A stretch of DNA of 64,000 bases, taken from Nostoc sp. FACHB-973 (GTDB lineage Bacteria > Cyanobacteriota > Cyanobacteriia > Cyanobacteriales > Nostocaceae). The position numbers and the translations under genes are program-made. Numbering within the stretch: position 1 is the stretch's first letter; the number at the start of each line of letters is the position of its first letter. The DNA lies in assembly GCF_014698115.1 (NCBI RefSeq), contig NZ_JACJSJ010000037.1, positions 1-64,000 on the forward strand. The letters run 5' to 3'. This document shows positions 8,572 through 17,913 of this stretch, piece after piece. The notes under the pieces were generated by a model that saw only the letters and a program-made list of their open reading frames with translations, was not told where the DNA came from and did no database searches.

Positions 8572-8721
8572 TTATTTGTCTAGTGGGAATATTTCTGGGG
8601 GATGAGGGCAGATAATAATTTGCCGAATATCTAAAGCTTGAACAGCATATTCTTCAATTATGACACTTTGTCCGGCATTAGTTACCCCAAATGAATCTTT
8701 TGTAAAGATTTCATCTCGACT
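8572..8721 (-). pseudogene. possible gene remnant (49-codon open frame without start codon)
   Basis: On the minus strand an open frame of 49 codons reads RDEIFTKDSFGVTNAGQSVI then IEEYAVQALDIRQIIICPHP, ending at TAA (8572-8574). It looks like real protein sequence, but it begins directly after a stop codon and has no plausible start. A decayed gene end is the simplest reading. It lies in the roughly 700-bp space between the HNH gene and ligA. Family not recognised. Confidence 0.35.
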
Positions 8722-8845
8722 TTATGCAATTCATTAGGACTGTGTTAACTGTACCGATGAATGGGACTATTGGTATTAAATTTAGTAACCTAGTAAAAGT
8801 AGATGTTTTTTGTTTCAAGCCAGAGCCACTCGACTATCAGTCTAA

Positions 8846-10981
<2,136 letters not shown>

Positions 10982-10986
10982 TAATT

Positions 10987-11040
10987 ACGTTTTGTAATGG
11001 GGATTTAACCCCGACACAAAACGTTCTGCCGTAGAGGCAG
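10987..11040. terminator. nested hairpins between ligA and a convergent gene
   Basis: Outer arms ACGTTTTGT (10987-10995) and ACAAAACGT (11016-11024) enclose GGGGATTTAACCCC; a second small stem CTGCC/GGCAG follows (11026-11040). It lies between convergent genes, so it may end transcription from both sides. No long U-tract is present, so the call is tentative. Confidence 0.45.
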
Positions 11041-11064
11041 GGGAATTAAACCCCCAAACTTTGT

Positions 11065-11526
11065 TCAAGTAGAAATCCGCTTTTCAACTATTAACATTAA
11101 GCTTTTCAATTTCCCATCTTCTGTAAAACTTTGGACATTGCGACATTTATTATCGTTATTTATAAGATTAATCATTTCTGTTGCGAATAATTGCCCCGTC
11201 GCTTTATCCCAGACATTAAAAATGATAATTCTATCCCCATGTTCGCGTGCAATAGTCGTGAAATTTTTCCATGCGGGAACATCTACTGCTTCTATTTCTA
11301 TTTCATCATTACTAATTACCTTACCAACAAAACTGTTAGTGACAATTCTACCGTCGGCATAATGGTAAGTATTGGTTTGTAACCATTGATTGTCAACTAT
11401 TTTTTGTGTGATTTCTGCTTCAAAACGTTCTATTTCTTGAGCATTAGCATCCATTCTTATCCAATAGCCTGACCAAGTGCCAATATGTTTGGGGAAAACC
11501 TGAAATTCAGTCAATTGTTTTGGCAT
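11065..11526 (-). CDS. DUF3598-like protein (153 aa)
   Basis: A soluble protein without signal peptide. The pattern HIGTWSGYWIRMDANAQEIE followed by alternating beta-strand-like segments and a closing KSLMLIVEKR fits the lipocalin-like DUF3598 family found in cyanobacteria. This assignment is by sequence impression, not by search. The family's role is unknown, though its fold is compared with that of the phycobilin lyase-like lipocalins. The gene is alone and converges with ligA. ATG at 11526 (MPKQLTEF) is the only good start. Confidence 0.6.
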   Translation of the reverse strand: MPKQLTEFQVFPKHIGTWSGYWIRMDANAQEIERFEAEITQKIVDNQWLQTNTYHYADGRIVTNSFVGKVISNDEIEIEAVDVPAWKNFTTIAREHGDRIIIFNVWDKATGQLFATEMINLINNDNKCRNVQSFTEDGKLKSLMLIVEKRIST

Positions 11527-11827
11527 ATTGCTAATACAAACAAAGTTTGTCTACATAGCTTGTTTTCATTAATTGCGATTGAAGGCGATCTGTTGAAAAA
11601 GATTATATATCTTGTGCGAAGTTAAGTAAAACACATGCCTCAAACCCTTGTGCTGTAAGGCATCGACACACCTCAACGAAAAATATAGCGTTTCGGCGAT
11701 TCCGCGAGGTGTGTAGATCAACATCTGATATAAAAATTTTACCGATATAGTTGGGTAAATATTGGTATTTTTGGTAGGATTCTACCTAGCATCAATTTTA
11801 TCAAAAAACCTCTCAAGCACCTTTTCC

Positions 11828-12622
11828 ATGAAAAGAAGACAAATTCTTGGCTTCCTGGGTATAGCAGTTGCTGGCTTATTGCTAGCAATTGGGTTACCGT
11901 TAGTTACTCCTTCTCCCGTAATCGCCCAGTCTAACAACATACTTGTGTCAGCCGCCGCTAGCTTAAAAGATGCGCTGGAAGAAATTAAGCCTCTGTACCA
12001 ACAAAGTAAATCAGATGTGAATGTTACTTATAATTTTGGCGCTTCTGGTGCTTTGCAGCAACAGATTGAACAAGGTGCGCCGGCAGATATTTTTATTTCG
12101 GCTGGTAAAAAACAAGTAGATGCCTTAGAAACTAAAGGACTTCTCTTGCCAGGTACCCGCACTAATCTAGCAAATAACCGTCTGGTTTTGATAGTAGCTC
12201 AGGATGTTGAGGGTATCACTAGCTTCTATAATTTAACAGATGCCAAGATTAAGAAAATTGCGATCGGTGAACCCAGAAGCGTACCGGCAGGGCAATACGG
12301 TGAGCAAGTCTTAAAACAATTGCAACTTTACGATCCCCTTAAACCCAAATTAGTCTTTGCTAACAATGTGCGTCAAGTCTTAGCAGCAGTAGAAACCGGT
12401 AATGCCGAAGCCGGTCTAGTTTATGCCACTGATGCCAAAATCTCCAACAAGGTAAAAGTTGTAGTCGCTGCTGATGAGAAGTTTCACTCACCGATAGTCT
12501 ATCCGATGGCAGTACTCAAAAGTAGTAAAAATCCTTCTGCGTCCAAAGAATTTGTCCAGTTTTTATCTAGCACTCAAGCTAAAGATATACTCAAAAAATA
12601 TGGATTTATTGTGTCTAAATAA
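11828..12622 (+). CDS. modA: molybdate ABC transporter substrate-binding protein
   Basis: A 264-residue periplasmic binding protein. The signal peptide covers about residues 1-35 (MKRRQILGFLGIAVAG to a VIAQ cleavage site). The mature protein starts ILVSAAASLKDALEEIKPLY and contains YNFGASGALQQQIEQGAPAD, the ModA oxyanion-site region, and GNAEAGLVYATDAKI near the C-terminus. An in-frame TTG at 11762 would add 22 residues before the signal peptide, so the ATG at 11828 is chosen. No modB or modC gene follows; the 12623-13128 stretch holds only a repeat and a small peptide gene. The permease must be encoded elsewhere. Confidence 0.9.
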   Translation: MKRRQILGFLGIAVAGLLLAIGLPLVTPSPVIAQSNNILVSAAASLKDALEEIKPLYQQSKSDVNVTYNFGASGALQQQIEQGAPADIFISAGKKQVDALETKGLLLPGTRTNLANNRLVLIVAQDVEGITSFYNLTDAKIKKIAIGEPRSVPAGQYGEQVLKQLQLYDPLKPKLVFANNVRQVLAAVETGNAEAGLVYATDAKISNKVKVVVAADEKFHSPIVYPMAVLKSSKNPSASKEFVQFLSSTQAKDILKKYGFIVSK

Positions 12623-12660
12623 CTAGCAGCTTGTTCGATAAACTCCAGTGAAGTACACCC

Positions 12661-12725
12661 GTAGGGGCACGGCATTGCCGTGCCCTTACCCTCGCAATAT
12701 AATGTTGTACCGCATCTGAATGGGA
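12661..12725. repeat. extended palindromic repeat after modA
   Basis: The 29-bp palindrome (12661-12689) is followed by CCTCGCAATATAATGTTGTA and CCGCATCTGAATGGGAAC, which is the reverse complement of the unit at 6261-6328. The two copies are inverted relative to each other and 6.4 kb apart. Confidence 0.75.
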
Positions 12726-12854
12726 ACCGCTAATATAAGCGTTAGTAACAAAAAATCATTCATTACAATAATGTCTATTTAAAAAGTATGTAAATACTAA
12801 AATGTATAACTTTTGGTTGATGAGATTGCTAGCTAATCAAAGGAAAATTCTCGT

Positions 12855-12869
12855 AGATTTTAAAAATCT
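12855..12869. promoter_or_regulatory. palindrome before the peptide start codon
   Basis: AGATTTT, one A, AAAATCT, ending 11 nt before the ATG of the small peptide gene. It could be a protein site or a hairpin that hides the translation start; no clear Shine-Dalgarno sequence is seen. Confidence 0.35.
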
Positions 12870-12880
12870 CCCGAAAAAAT

Positions 12881-13042
12881 ATGTCTAGAATCACAATCAC
12901 TAACTTGCAACCTGACAATCAAGTTAAAGAACAGAAACTATCTGAGGCGGATCTGAAGGCAATCGTTGGAGGAATTGAAGTGAAGCTTCTAGGTAATAAT
13001 TTTGTTGAGTTGATATTCAAAGGTTTTATATTAACGATTTAA
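12881..13042 (+). CDS. double-glycine leader peptide (bacteriocin/RiPP-like precursor, 53 aa)
   Basis: A 53-codon gene, too short for usual gene finders. The N-terminal half, MSRITITNLQPDNQ then KLSEADLKAIVGG, has the features of a double-glycine secretion leader: the MSxIxIxxLxP opening seen in many cyanobacterial bacteriocin-like precursors, conserved hydrophobic positions (L20, L25, I28) and Gly-Gly at 30-31. The predicted core is 22 residues, IEVKLLGNNFVELIFKG then FILTI: hydrophobic, with two lysines and no cysteine. Such leaders are normally cut by the peptidase domain of a PCAT-type ABC exporter. No exporter or maturase gene lies nearby, so this is an orphan precursor. A perfect AGATTTT/AAAATCT palindrome lies 11 nt before the start codon. 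Function inferred only from the leader. Confidence 0.65.
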   Translation: MSRITITNLQPDNQVKEQKLSEADLKAIVGGIEVKLLGNNFVELIFKGFILTI

Positions 13043-13128
13043 TTTTAGCAGCACATTCAAAAGACAAAAACTCTACAATAATTAAGCGTAACCCAGTGTA
13101 TTTGTTGGGTTACGCTTTTCTGTTGTAT

Positions 13129-13686
13129 TTAAGAAGCTGCCGATTGTAACTTTTCTAGTCGTGCTAATACTTCTGAACTGTGAATAGTTGGGTTGACTTT
13201 GACAAAAGTTTCGCGCAAGATGCCTTGAGGATCGATGATAAAACTGTGGCGCATAGATAAGAAACTCAGCCACGAACCGTAAGCTTTACTCACTGAACCA
13301 TCAGAATCAGCCAACAGAGGGAATTTTAGTCCCTCTGAATCACAAAATTTAGCGTGGGAATCAATATCATCAGCACTGACACCGAGAATTTCGGTGTTTT
13401 TTTCCAGATACTTGGGTAAGTCTTCCTGAAAACGACGAGCTTCTATAGTACAACCAGAGGTGAAGTCTTTGGGATAAAAGTATAAAACTACCCACTTACC
13501 ACGAAAGTCAGAGAGGGAAATTTTGCCATCACCTGTGTTAGTTGGCAAAGTAAACTCTGGTGCAGGTTGATTAATTGCAGGAAGTTTACCACCAAGAGCG
13601 TCGGCAGTAGGGGTAAAATTCAGCCAGCTAATAATAGAAATACAGCTGGCGAATAATATGCTTAAAAAAGTGCGGCGGGAAATCAT
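13129..13686 (-). CDS. peroxiredoxin of the PrxQ/BCP type, Tat-exported
   Basis: A 185-residue thiol peroxidase. The N-terminus MISRRTFLSILFASC contains a twin-arginine motif (SRRTFL) and a hydrophobic stretch to about residue 30 (TADA), indicating export by the Tat pathway to periplasm or thylakoid lumen. The thioredoxin-like domain has the peroxidatic cysteine C79 in DFTSGCT. PrxQ proteins normally have a resolving cysteine five residues later; here the sequence is GCTIEAR, so that position is arginine. The other candidate is in KFCDSEG. A TTG at 13716 would add ten residues, but the ATG at 13686 fits the Tat signal. It follows sipA by 57 bp on the same strand and may be co-transcribed. Confidence 0.88.
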   Translation of the reverse strand: MISRRTFLSILFASCISIISWLNFTPTADALGGKLPAINQPAPEFTLPTNTGDGKISLSDFRGKWVVLYFYPKDFTSGCTIEARRFQEDLPKYLEKNTEILGVSADDIDSHAKFCDSEGLKFPLLADSDGSVSKAYGSWLSFLSMRHSFIIDPQGILRETFVKVNPTIHSSEVLARLEKLQSAAS

Positions 13687-13743
13687 GGTGCAAACCAGAA
13701 TGACAACTTTACACAAGTTTACAATTCCTGGTTGCTACTGATC

Positions 13744-13986
13744 TCACTCTGAGTCAGATTGGGGAGGAATATCTGTGCTTTCGATGTATTGGCTATCTAG
13801 GAGAAAGGCTCCTTTAGAGAAGCGAATACCCCAATATCCACCAGGTCTACGGTCAAGAACTATACCTTCTTCGCCAATCCGAATCACATCGGGGGGGCGC
13901 AGCATGGGCATAGGTTCAGCGGTTTTAACGTAGGGTGGTAATGCTACGACACGGACTTTACTACCAATAGGGAATTCTTTAGACAT
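13744..13986 (-). CDS. sipA: SipA family regulator (NblS-interacting, DUF3148)
   Basis: An 80-residue protein matching the small SipA family throughout: FPIGSKVRVVALPPYVKTAE, IGEEGIVLDRRPGGYWGIRF and FLLDSQYIE. Known members bind the membrane histidine kinase NblS (Hik33) and stimulate its activity in light and stress signalling. It has an SH3-like beta-barrel pattern and no signal peptide. It is the upstream gene of a possible two-gene unit with the peroxiredoxin, linking a photosynthesis-stress regulator to a peroxide-removing enzyme. NblS itself is not in this window. Confidence 0.8.
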   Translation of the reverse strand: MSKEFPIGSKVRVVALPPYVKTAEPMPMLRPPDVIRIGEEGIVLDRRPGGYWGIRFSKGAFLLDSQYIESTDIPPQSDSE

Positions 13987-14104
13987 CTTGAAAAAGCTAG
14001 CTTCAAAATAGGGAGTGGGGAGTGGGGAGTGGGGAAGAAACCTTTTTTATGTTTGGTTGGGGGATTTTCCCGTGATTGACTAGCTTAAAAATAGGTAGTG
14101 GAGA

Positions 14105-14133
14105 GTAGGGGTTTAGCAATGCTAAACCCCTAC
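14105..14133. repeat. 29-bp palindrome (GTAGGGGTTTAGCA arms)
   Basis: Arms GTAGGGGTTTAGCA and TGCTAAACCCCTAC around one base, the same design as the repeat at 63-91 with a different inner part. It belongs to the repeat-filled stretch 13987-14536, where I see no gene. Confidence 0.75.
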
Positions 14134-14197
14134 AGGGTCTTGGGGGTCAAGAGACTTCTTATTATATGAACTTCTGGCTTGAAAGTCTATGCATTGG

Positions 14198-14320
14198 ATA
14201 TAGGACTCATATTTGATTTCTGAAAAAAATCCGTACACTTACAAAGTACTTTTTCCTACTCCCTACTCCCCACTCCCCGCATACGCAGATAATTTCAAAA
14301 ATCAAAACGGATTCCTATAT
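14198..14320. mobile_element. MITE-like element, ATATAGGA...TCCTATAT ends
   Basis: Left end ATATAGGACTCATATTTGAT, right end AATCAAAACGGA then TTCCTATAT. The interior contains a pyrimidine-rich tract (CCCTACTCCCCACTCCCC). Same family as 1800-1948 and 44611-44737; non-coding. Confidence 0.65.
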
Positions 14321-14340
14321 GGGGTATGAAAATAGGGAAA

Positions 14341-14371
14341 GGGAAAGGAGATGAACTTTTTCTCCTTTCCC
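14341..14371. repeat. hairpin GGGAAAGGAGA/TCTCCTTTCCC
   Basis: Perfect 11-bp arms around a 9-nt loop, followed by CTTCTGCAAGAAGTCT, which resembles the right end of the element at 34539-34670. Probably a further decayed repeat between sipA and the Spy-like gene. Confidence 0.55.
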
Positions 14372-14536
14372 GTCTTCTGCAAGAAGTCTGTATAACTGTT
14401 TAATTCTTGGCTATGGAAAAAAGTGCCTGGACATCAGTCAAGGGTAAGTGCCACAGTATTTCCGGATTACTAGCTTGGGATGAGATGGGCGATATTGCCC
14501 ATCCCAAATTATTAACTCTTTTTTTAAGATTAAAAA

Positions 14537-15040
14537 TTATTGAGGATTGCGTTGTTGACGACGCTGTTTCATGTTCTGTTGGAATTGTTCTAGTTTTTGC
14601 CGTTGTTCAGGGGTTAAAACTGCTTGAATCTGTTGTTTCTCTGATTCGCGGATTTGTCGCATTTGGGTTTTTTGTGCTTCAGTCAGATTTAAGTCAGCAA
14701 AATTCTTCCATCCACCTCGACGCTGACCTGGTTGGCGTTGACCTTCTTGACCTGCTTGACGCTGAGCCTGACGCGCTTTCTTAGCTGCTTCTAACTTTGC
14801 TTTTTGTTCTGGGGTGAAAACTGCTTCATATTTGGCGCGGCTATCACGGCGAATTGTCTGAATTTGGCTTTTTTGTGCATCGCTTAGTCCCAACTCTGCC
14901 CAAGGACCCTTTGGTTTTTGTGGAGTTTGTGCAAGTAGCAGGGGTGAAGGAGAGGCTGTTTGAGCTACCACAGCAAAGGAAGTTGCAGTTAAACTTAAAG
15001 CGATCGCTCCAGCAATTAATGATAATGTTTTGAGTTTCAT
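14537..15040 (-). CDS. Spy/CpxP-like periplasmic protein
   Basis: A 167-residue exported protein. The signal peptide spans about residues 1-26 (MKLKTLSLIAGAIALSLTAT to VVAQ). The mature part has two copies of an LTxxQ-type unit: LGLSDAQKSQI with FTPEQKAKLE (50-84), and LNLTEAQKTQMRQI with LTPEQRQKLE (118-151), separated by a Gln/Arg/Gly-rich linker. This is the helical Spy/CpxP pattern; known members are periplasmic chaperones or adaptor proteins that quieten a stress-sensing kinase. The frame opens further upstream at 15082, but the ATG at 15040 begins the signal peptide. It is divergent from a histidine kinase/response regulator pair, which suggests the pair controls this gene. Confidence 0.82.
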   Translation of the reverse strand: MKLKTLSLIAGAIALSLTATSFAVVAQTASPSPLLLAQTPQKPKGPWAELGLSDAQKSQIQTIRRDSRAKYEAVFTPEQKAKLEAAKKARQAQRQAGQEGQRQPGQRRGGWKNFADLNLTEAQKTQMRQIRESEKQQIQAVLTPEQRQKLEQFQQNMKQRRQQRNPQ

Positions 15041-15112
15041 GACTGATCTCGTGGTTCTTGCCTGTTTGGATGCCACCATCATAAGAATTTTTCTTCAATT
15101 GTCACATGAGGA

Positions 15113-15170
15113 GAAAGTCACGGTTATGCCCATGACTTTAGTCATGATTGAATTATGACTAATGTGACTG
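15113..15170. promoter_or_regulatory. TGACT half-site cluster between the Spy-like gene and the two-component genes
   Basis: The intergenic region has AGTCA at 15116-15120, the palindrome CATGACT TT AGTCATG at 15131-15146, TGACT at 15156-15160 and TGACT at 15165-15169. NarL-family response regulators often bind short inverted or direct half-sites, so this is a candidate operator for the adjacent regulator. Inference from pattern and position. Confidence 0.5.
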
Positions 15171-15238
15171 ACAATAATAAAAGTTAGAAGTTAAGAGTTA
15201 GTAATTAATAATTGAGAGTTAGCAATTAGGTGTTTATT

Positions 15239-16507
15239 ATGATAAATCCTCTAATTCAAATTAAAAAACATCCTTTTCCATCTCTGCTTTATTTAGAATG
15301 GATATTACTGGCAATCACTGCTTTAATAGCAGTTATACCACCTCCTGTACGGCGATTTCGCCCTAAACGAACAGATGTATCAATTTGTAGTACATTTCCA
15401 GATTTATCAATTTGTAATTTATTGCCAGAGTTATCAATTTATAGTCTGATTATTTTTGCATTAATGGGCTTATGGTTGCCTAAAAATAATCTAAAAAGTA
15501 AGTTGATATACACATTTATTCAAATTTTATTGATTTTATTGATCGGGCTTTTTGGTGAAAGATTTGCTCGTCTTTTTCCGTTTCTTTACATAATTTTAGT
15601 GACTCGCAGTTGTCTAATTTTTAATTTACCTGGGCGTTTATTCATTACAAGTCTGTCATTTACTTTATTTCTGCTGACTACACAGTTAAAATATCAGTTA
15701 TTCAGTTTTCAATCTTCACCACAAGCTCAAGAACGTTTTCGATTTTTCAGCTTAAACTGGTCATTGGTCTTTGGTCTGAGTTTAGTTTTTGTGTTGTTGA
15801 TGATGAATGCGGTATTATCTGAACGCCACAGTCGGGAAAAACTAGCTATTGCTAATGAAAAACTTCGTCAATACGCCATGCGGATTGAAAATCAAGCTAC
15901 CTTGGAAGAACGAAACCGCATTGCACGTGAAATCCATGATTCATTAGGACACTCTCTAACTGCTTTAAATCTACAATTAGAAACTGCTTTAAAATTGTGG
16001 CCATCTAATCCAATTAAGGCTGAGACATTTCTGGCAACGGCAAAGGAATTAGGTTCAAAAGCGCTCAAAGATGTCCGTCAATCTGTTTCAACTATGCGTT
16101 CCAACCCATTACAAGAGCAATCTTTAGAACGTGCGTTCGCTGGTCTTGCAGAAGATTTTCATCGCTCAAATGGTATTCTACCAATTTATCAAATTAATGT
16201 TGAATATTCTTTACCGCCTGAAATCAACACTGCTATTTATCGGATTACTCAAGAATCTTTGACAAATATTTCTAAATATGCATCTGCAACGGAGGTGAAA
16301 ATAGAACTTACTACCATCAGAAGCAATTTACGATTGATAATTCAGGATAATGGTAGAGGTTTTGATATCAGGCAAAATACTACTGGTTTTGGACTTCATA
16401 GTATGCGCGATCGCACTTTAGCACTTGGGGGTGAATTTAATATTAATAGCACTCCTGGTTCTGGTTGCAAAATTATAGTTAATATTCCTTTAACGAGGTT
16501 GACATGA
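15239..16507 (+). CDS. NarL-type sensor histidine kinase (HisKA_3)
   Basis: About 422 residues. The first half is a membrane domain with five or six hydrophobic segments (about 18-35, 68-82, 88-107, 113-130, 136-152, 176-192). A linker follows, then the HisKA_3 dimerisation and phosphoacceptor domain [18 protein letters not shown] with the conserved histidine (about residue 233-236 depending on start), and an HATPase_c domain with [18 protein letters not shown] and [14 protein letters not shown] at 15230 lies in frame nine bases before the ATG at 15239; either could be used. It overlaps the response regulator by four bases (ATGA), so the two are translationally coupled. It probably senses an envelope condition. 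Confidence 0.88.
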   Translation: MINPLIQIKKHPFPSLLYLEWILLAITALIAVIPPPVRRFRPKRTDVSICSTFPDLSICNLLPELSIYSLIIFALMGLWLPKNNLKSKLIYTFIQILLILLIGLFGERFARLFPFLYIILVTRSCLIFNLPGRLFITSLSFTLFLLTTQLKYQLFSFQSSPQAQERFRFFSLNWSLVFGLSLVFVLLMMNAVLSERHSREKLAIANEKLRQYAMRIENQATLEERNRIAREIHDSLGHSLTALNLQLETALKLWPSNPIKAETFLATAKELGSKALKDVRQSVSTMRSNPLQEQSLERAFAGLAEDFHRSNGILPIYQINVEYSLPPEINTAIYRITQESLTNISKYASATEVKIELTTIRSNLRLIIQDNGRGFDIRQNTTGFGLHSMRDRTLALGGEFNINSTPGSGCKIIVNIPLTRLT

Positions 16508-17169
16508 CCATTAAAGTATTGCTGGTAGATGACCAAAGTTTAATTCGTCAAGGATTAAGAGCATTATTAGAACTAGAACCAGATTTAGAAATAGTAGGAG
16601 AAGGAGAAAATGGTCAAGAGGCGATTAATTTGATTGCTGAACTTCAGCCAGATGTTGTATTATTAGATATCAGAATGCCAATTATGGATGGAGTTGCAGC
16701 TACACGGGAAATCCAAAAGCATTTTCCCAAAACGAAGATTTTAGTACTGACAACTTTTGATGATAATGAATATGTCTCGGCAGCTCTGCAAAATGGAGCA
16801 ATGGGTTATTTATTGAAAGATACACCCTCAGAAGAATTAGCTGTTGCTATTCGCGCTGTTTATAAAGGATACACTCAATTAGGGCCAGGAATAGTCAAAA
16901 AATTGTTGACTCAATTTTCTCATCCTACACCAACTCAGTCACCGCCTATACCATCTAGTTTAATTGAACTCACTCCCAGAGAAAAGGAGGTTTTGCGGTT
17001 AATTGCTATAGGCGCGAGTAACCGAGAAATTGCTCAGGAACTTTATATTTCTGAGGGGACAGTAAAAAATCACGTTACGAATATTTTAAACAGGTTAAAT
17101 TTACGCGATCGCACTCAAGCCGCGATTTGGGCAAATACCTATTTATCCTATTTGAATGAGCTAAGTTAG
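16504..17169 (+). CDS. NarL/FixJ-family response regulator
   Basis: A 221-residue regulator. The receiver domain (about 3-120) has the acidic pocket DD9-10, the phosphorylated aspartate D55 in VVLLDIRMP, the conserved T/S in LTTF and K107 in YLLKD. A linker of prolines and threonines follows, then a LuxR-type helix-turn-helix at about 152-215 ([30 protein letters not shown]). It is the cognate partner of the kinase in front of it, with a four-base ATGA overlap. The likely targets are its own operon and the divergent Spy-like gene. Confidence 0.92.
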   Translation: MTIKVLLVDDQSLIRQGLRALLELEPDLEIVGEGENGQEAINLIAELQPDVVLLDIRMPIMDGVAATREIQKHFPKTKILVLTTFDDNEYVSAALQNGAMGYLLKDTPSEELAVAIRAVYKGYTQLGPGIVKKLLTQFSHPTPTQSPPIPSSLIELTPREKEVLRLIAIGASNREIAQELYISEGTVKNHVTNILNRLNLRDRTQAAIWANTYLSYLNELS

Positions 17170-17283
17170 ATAATTTATAATTCTTCGCCCACCTACTTAT
17201 ACAACCGAAAAATCAAAAAAAAGCAGGCGATCGCTAGAAATTGCGAACCTACCATTTTGATTAAAATTATAAATTCCAAAGAC

Positions 17284-17340
17284 GCGATAAATCGGCGTCT
17301 CTACAATAATCATTCCTTTGTAGAGACGGCGATTTATCGC
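17284..17340. repeat. inverted repeat GCGATAAATCGGCGTCTC...
   Basis: Two 23-bp arms (17284-17306 and 17318-17340) with one mismatch around an 11-nt loop. They start and end with GCGATAAATCG/CGATTTATCGC and meet at CTACAA/TTGTAG. It is a dispersed cyanobacterial repeat type and a possible bidirectional terminator between the convergent response regulator and deaminase genes. Beside it, at 17349-17367, lies CCTTAACCGAACAGTATTG, which recurs at 27538 and, inverted, at 40049. Confidence 0.75.
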
Positions 17341-17399
17341 ATCTGGTGCCTTAACCGAACAGTATTGGGGCTACTCCTAAAAATAAGTTTTTTGATGGC

Positions 17400-17843
17400 T
17401 TATTTAAATAATTCCAAACATTCGTTTTTTAAAACGCCTTTGCTGACTTTAATTTTTATCAGGGACTGAGCAATCACTTGTTCACAAGATATATTAATTT
17501 GTGATTGATTAACCGAAATTAAATCTTCAATTGAAGCACCATATACAATTTCTGATAAACCACTCCAAACACAAGCAGATGCACACATCGGACAAGGTTC
17601 GCCAGTTGTATATATGCTATAACCTTCTAAAGAGGGGTTTTTAAGTTTAGCTGTTAAACGACGAATGACGTTGATTTCCGCATGGGCTGATGGATCGTTG
17701 TCTGTTTTGACAGTATTATGAGCTACGGCAACGACTTCGTTATCTTTAACAATTACTGCACCGTAAGGCGCATCGCCTTTTTTGGCTTCTGCCAATGCTA
17801 AACGCATAAAATATTCTGAGTTCATATAAGCTGGAGATAACAT
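17400..17843 (-). CDS. nucleoside deaminase (cytidine/deoxycytidylate deaminase family)
   Basis: A 147-residue zinc hydrolase. Zinc and catalytic motifs are complete: H54-A-E56 in SAHAEINVI and PCPMC with C84 and C87. The rest (PYGAVIVKDNEVVAVAHNTV, WSGLSEIVYGASIEDL) resembles guanine deaminase and TadA-like enzymes. The length and the ending favour a free-base deaminase such as guanine deaminase over the tRNA enzyme TadA, but the substrate is not certain. A second in-frame ATG at 17825 (MNSEYFMRLAL) may be the real start, which would give 141 residues. Confidence 0.8.
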   Translation of the reverse strand: MLSPAYMNSEYFMRLALAEAKKGDAPYGAVIVKDNEVVAVAHNTVKTDNDPSAHAEINVIRRLTAKLKNPSLEGYSIYTTGEPCPMCASACVWSGLSEIVYGASIEDLISVNQSQINISCEQVIAQSLIKIKVSKGVLKNECLELFK

Positions 17844-17913
17844 CAGGATAAGGTTTAATAATATCGTATTTCTAATGCTATAACTAGGAATTAAGATTAG
17901 TTAATGGTCGAAT

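Noticed and set aside
11773-11786. GGTAG GATT CTACC palindrome before modA as a ModE or NtcA site
   Set aside because: Does not match either known consensus, and the arms are only five bases; too weak to call.
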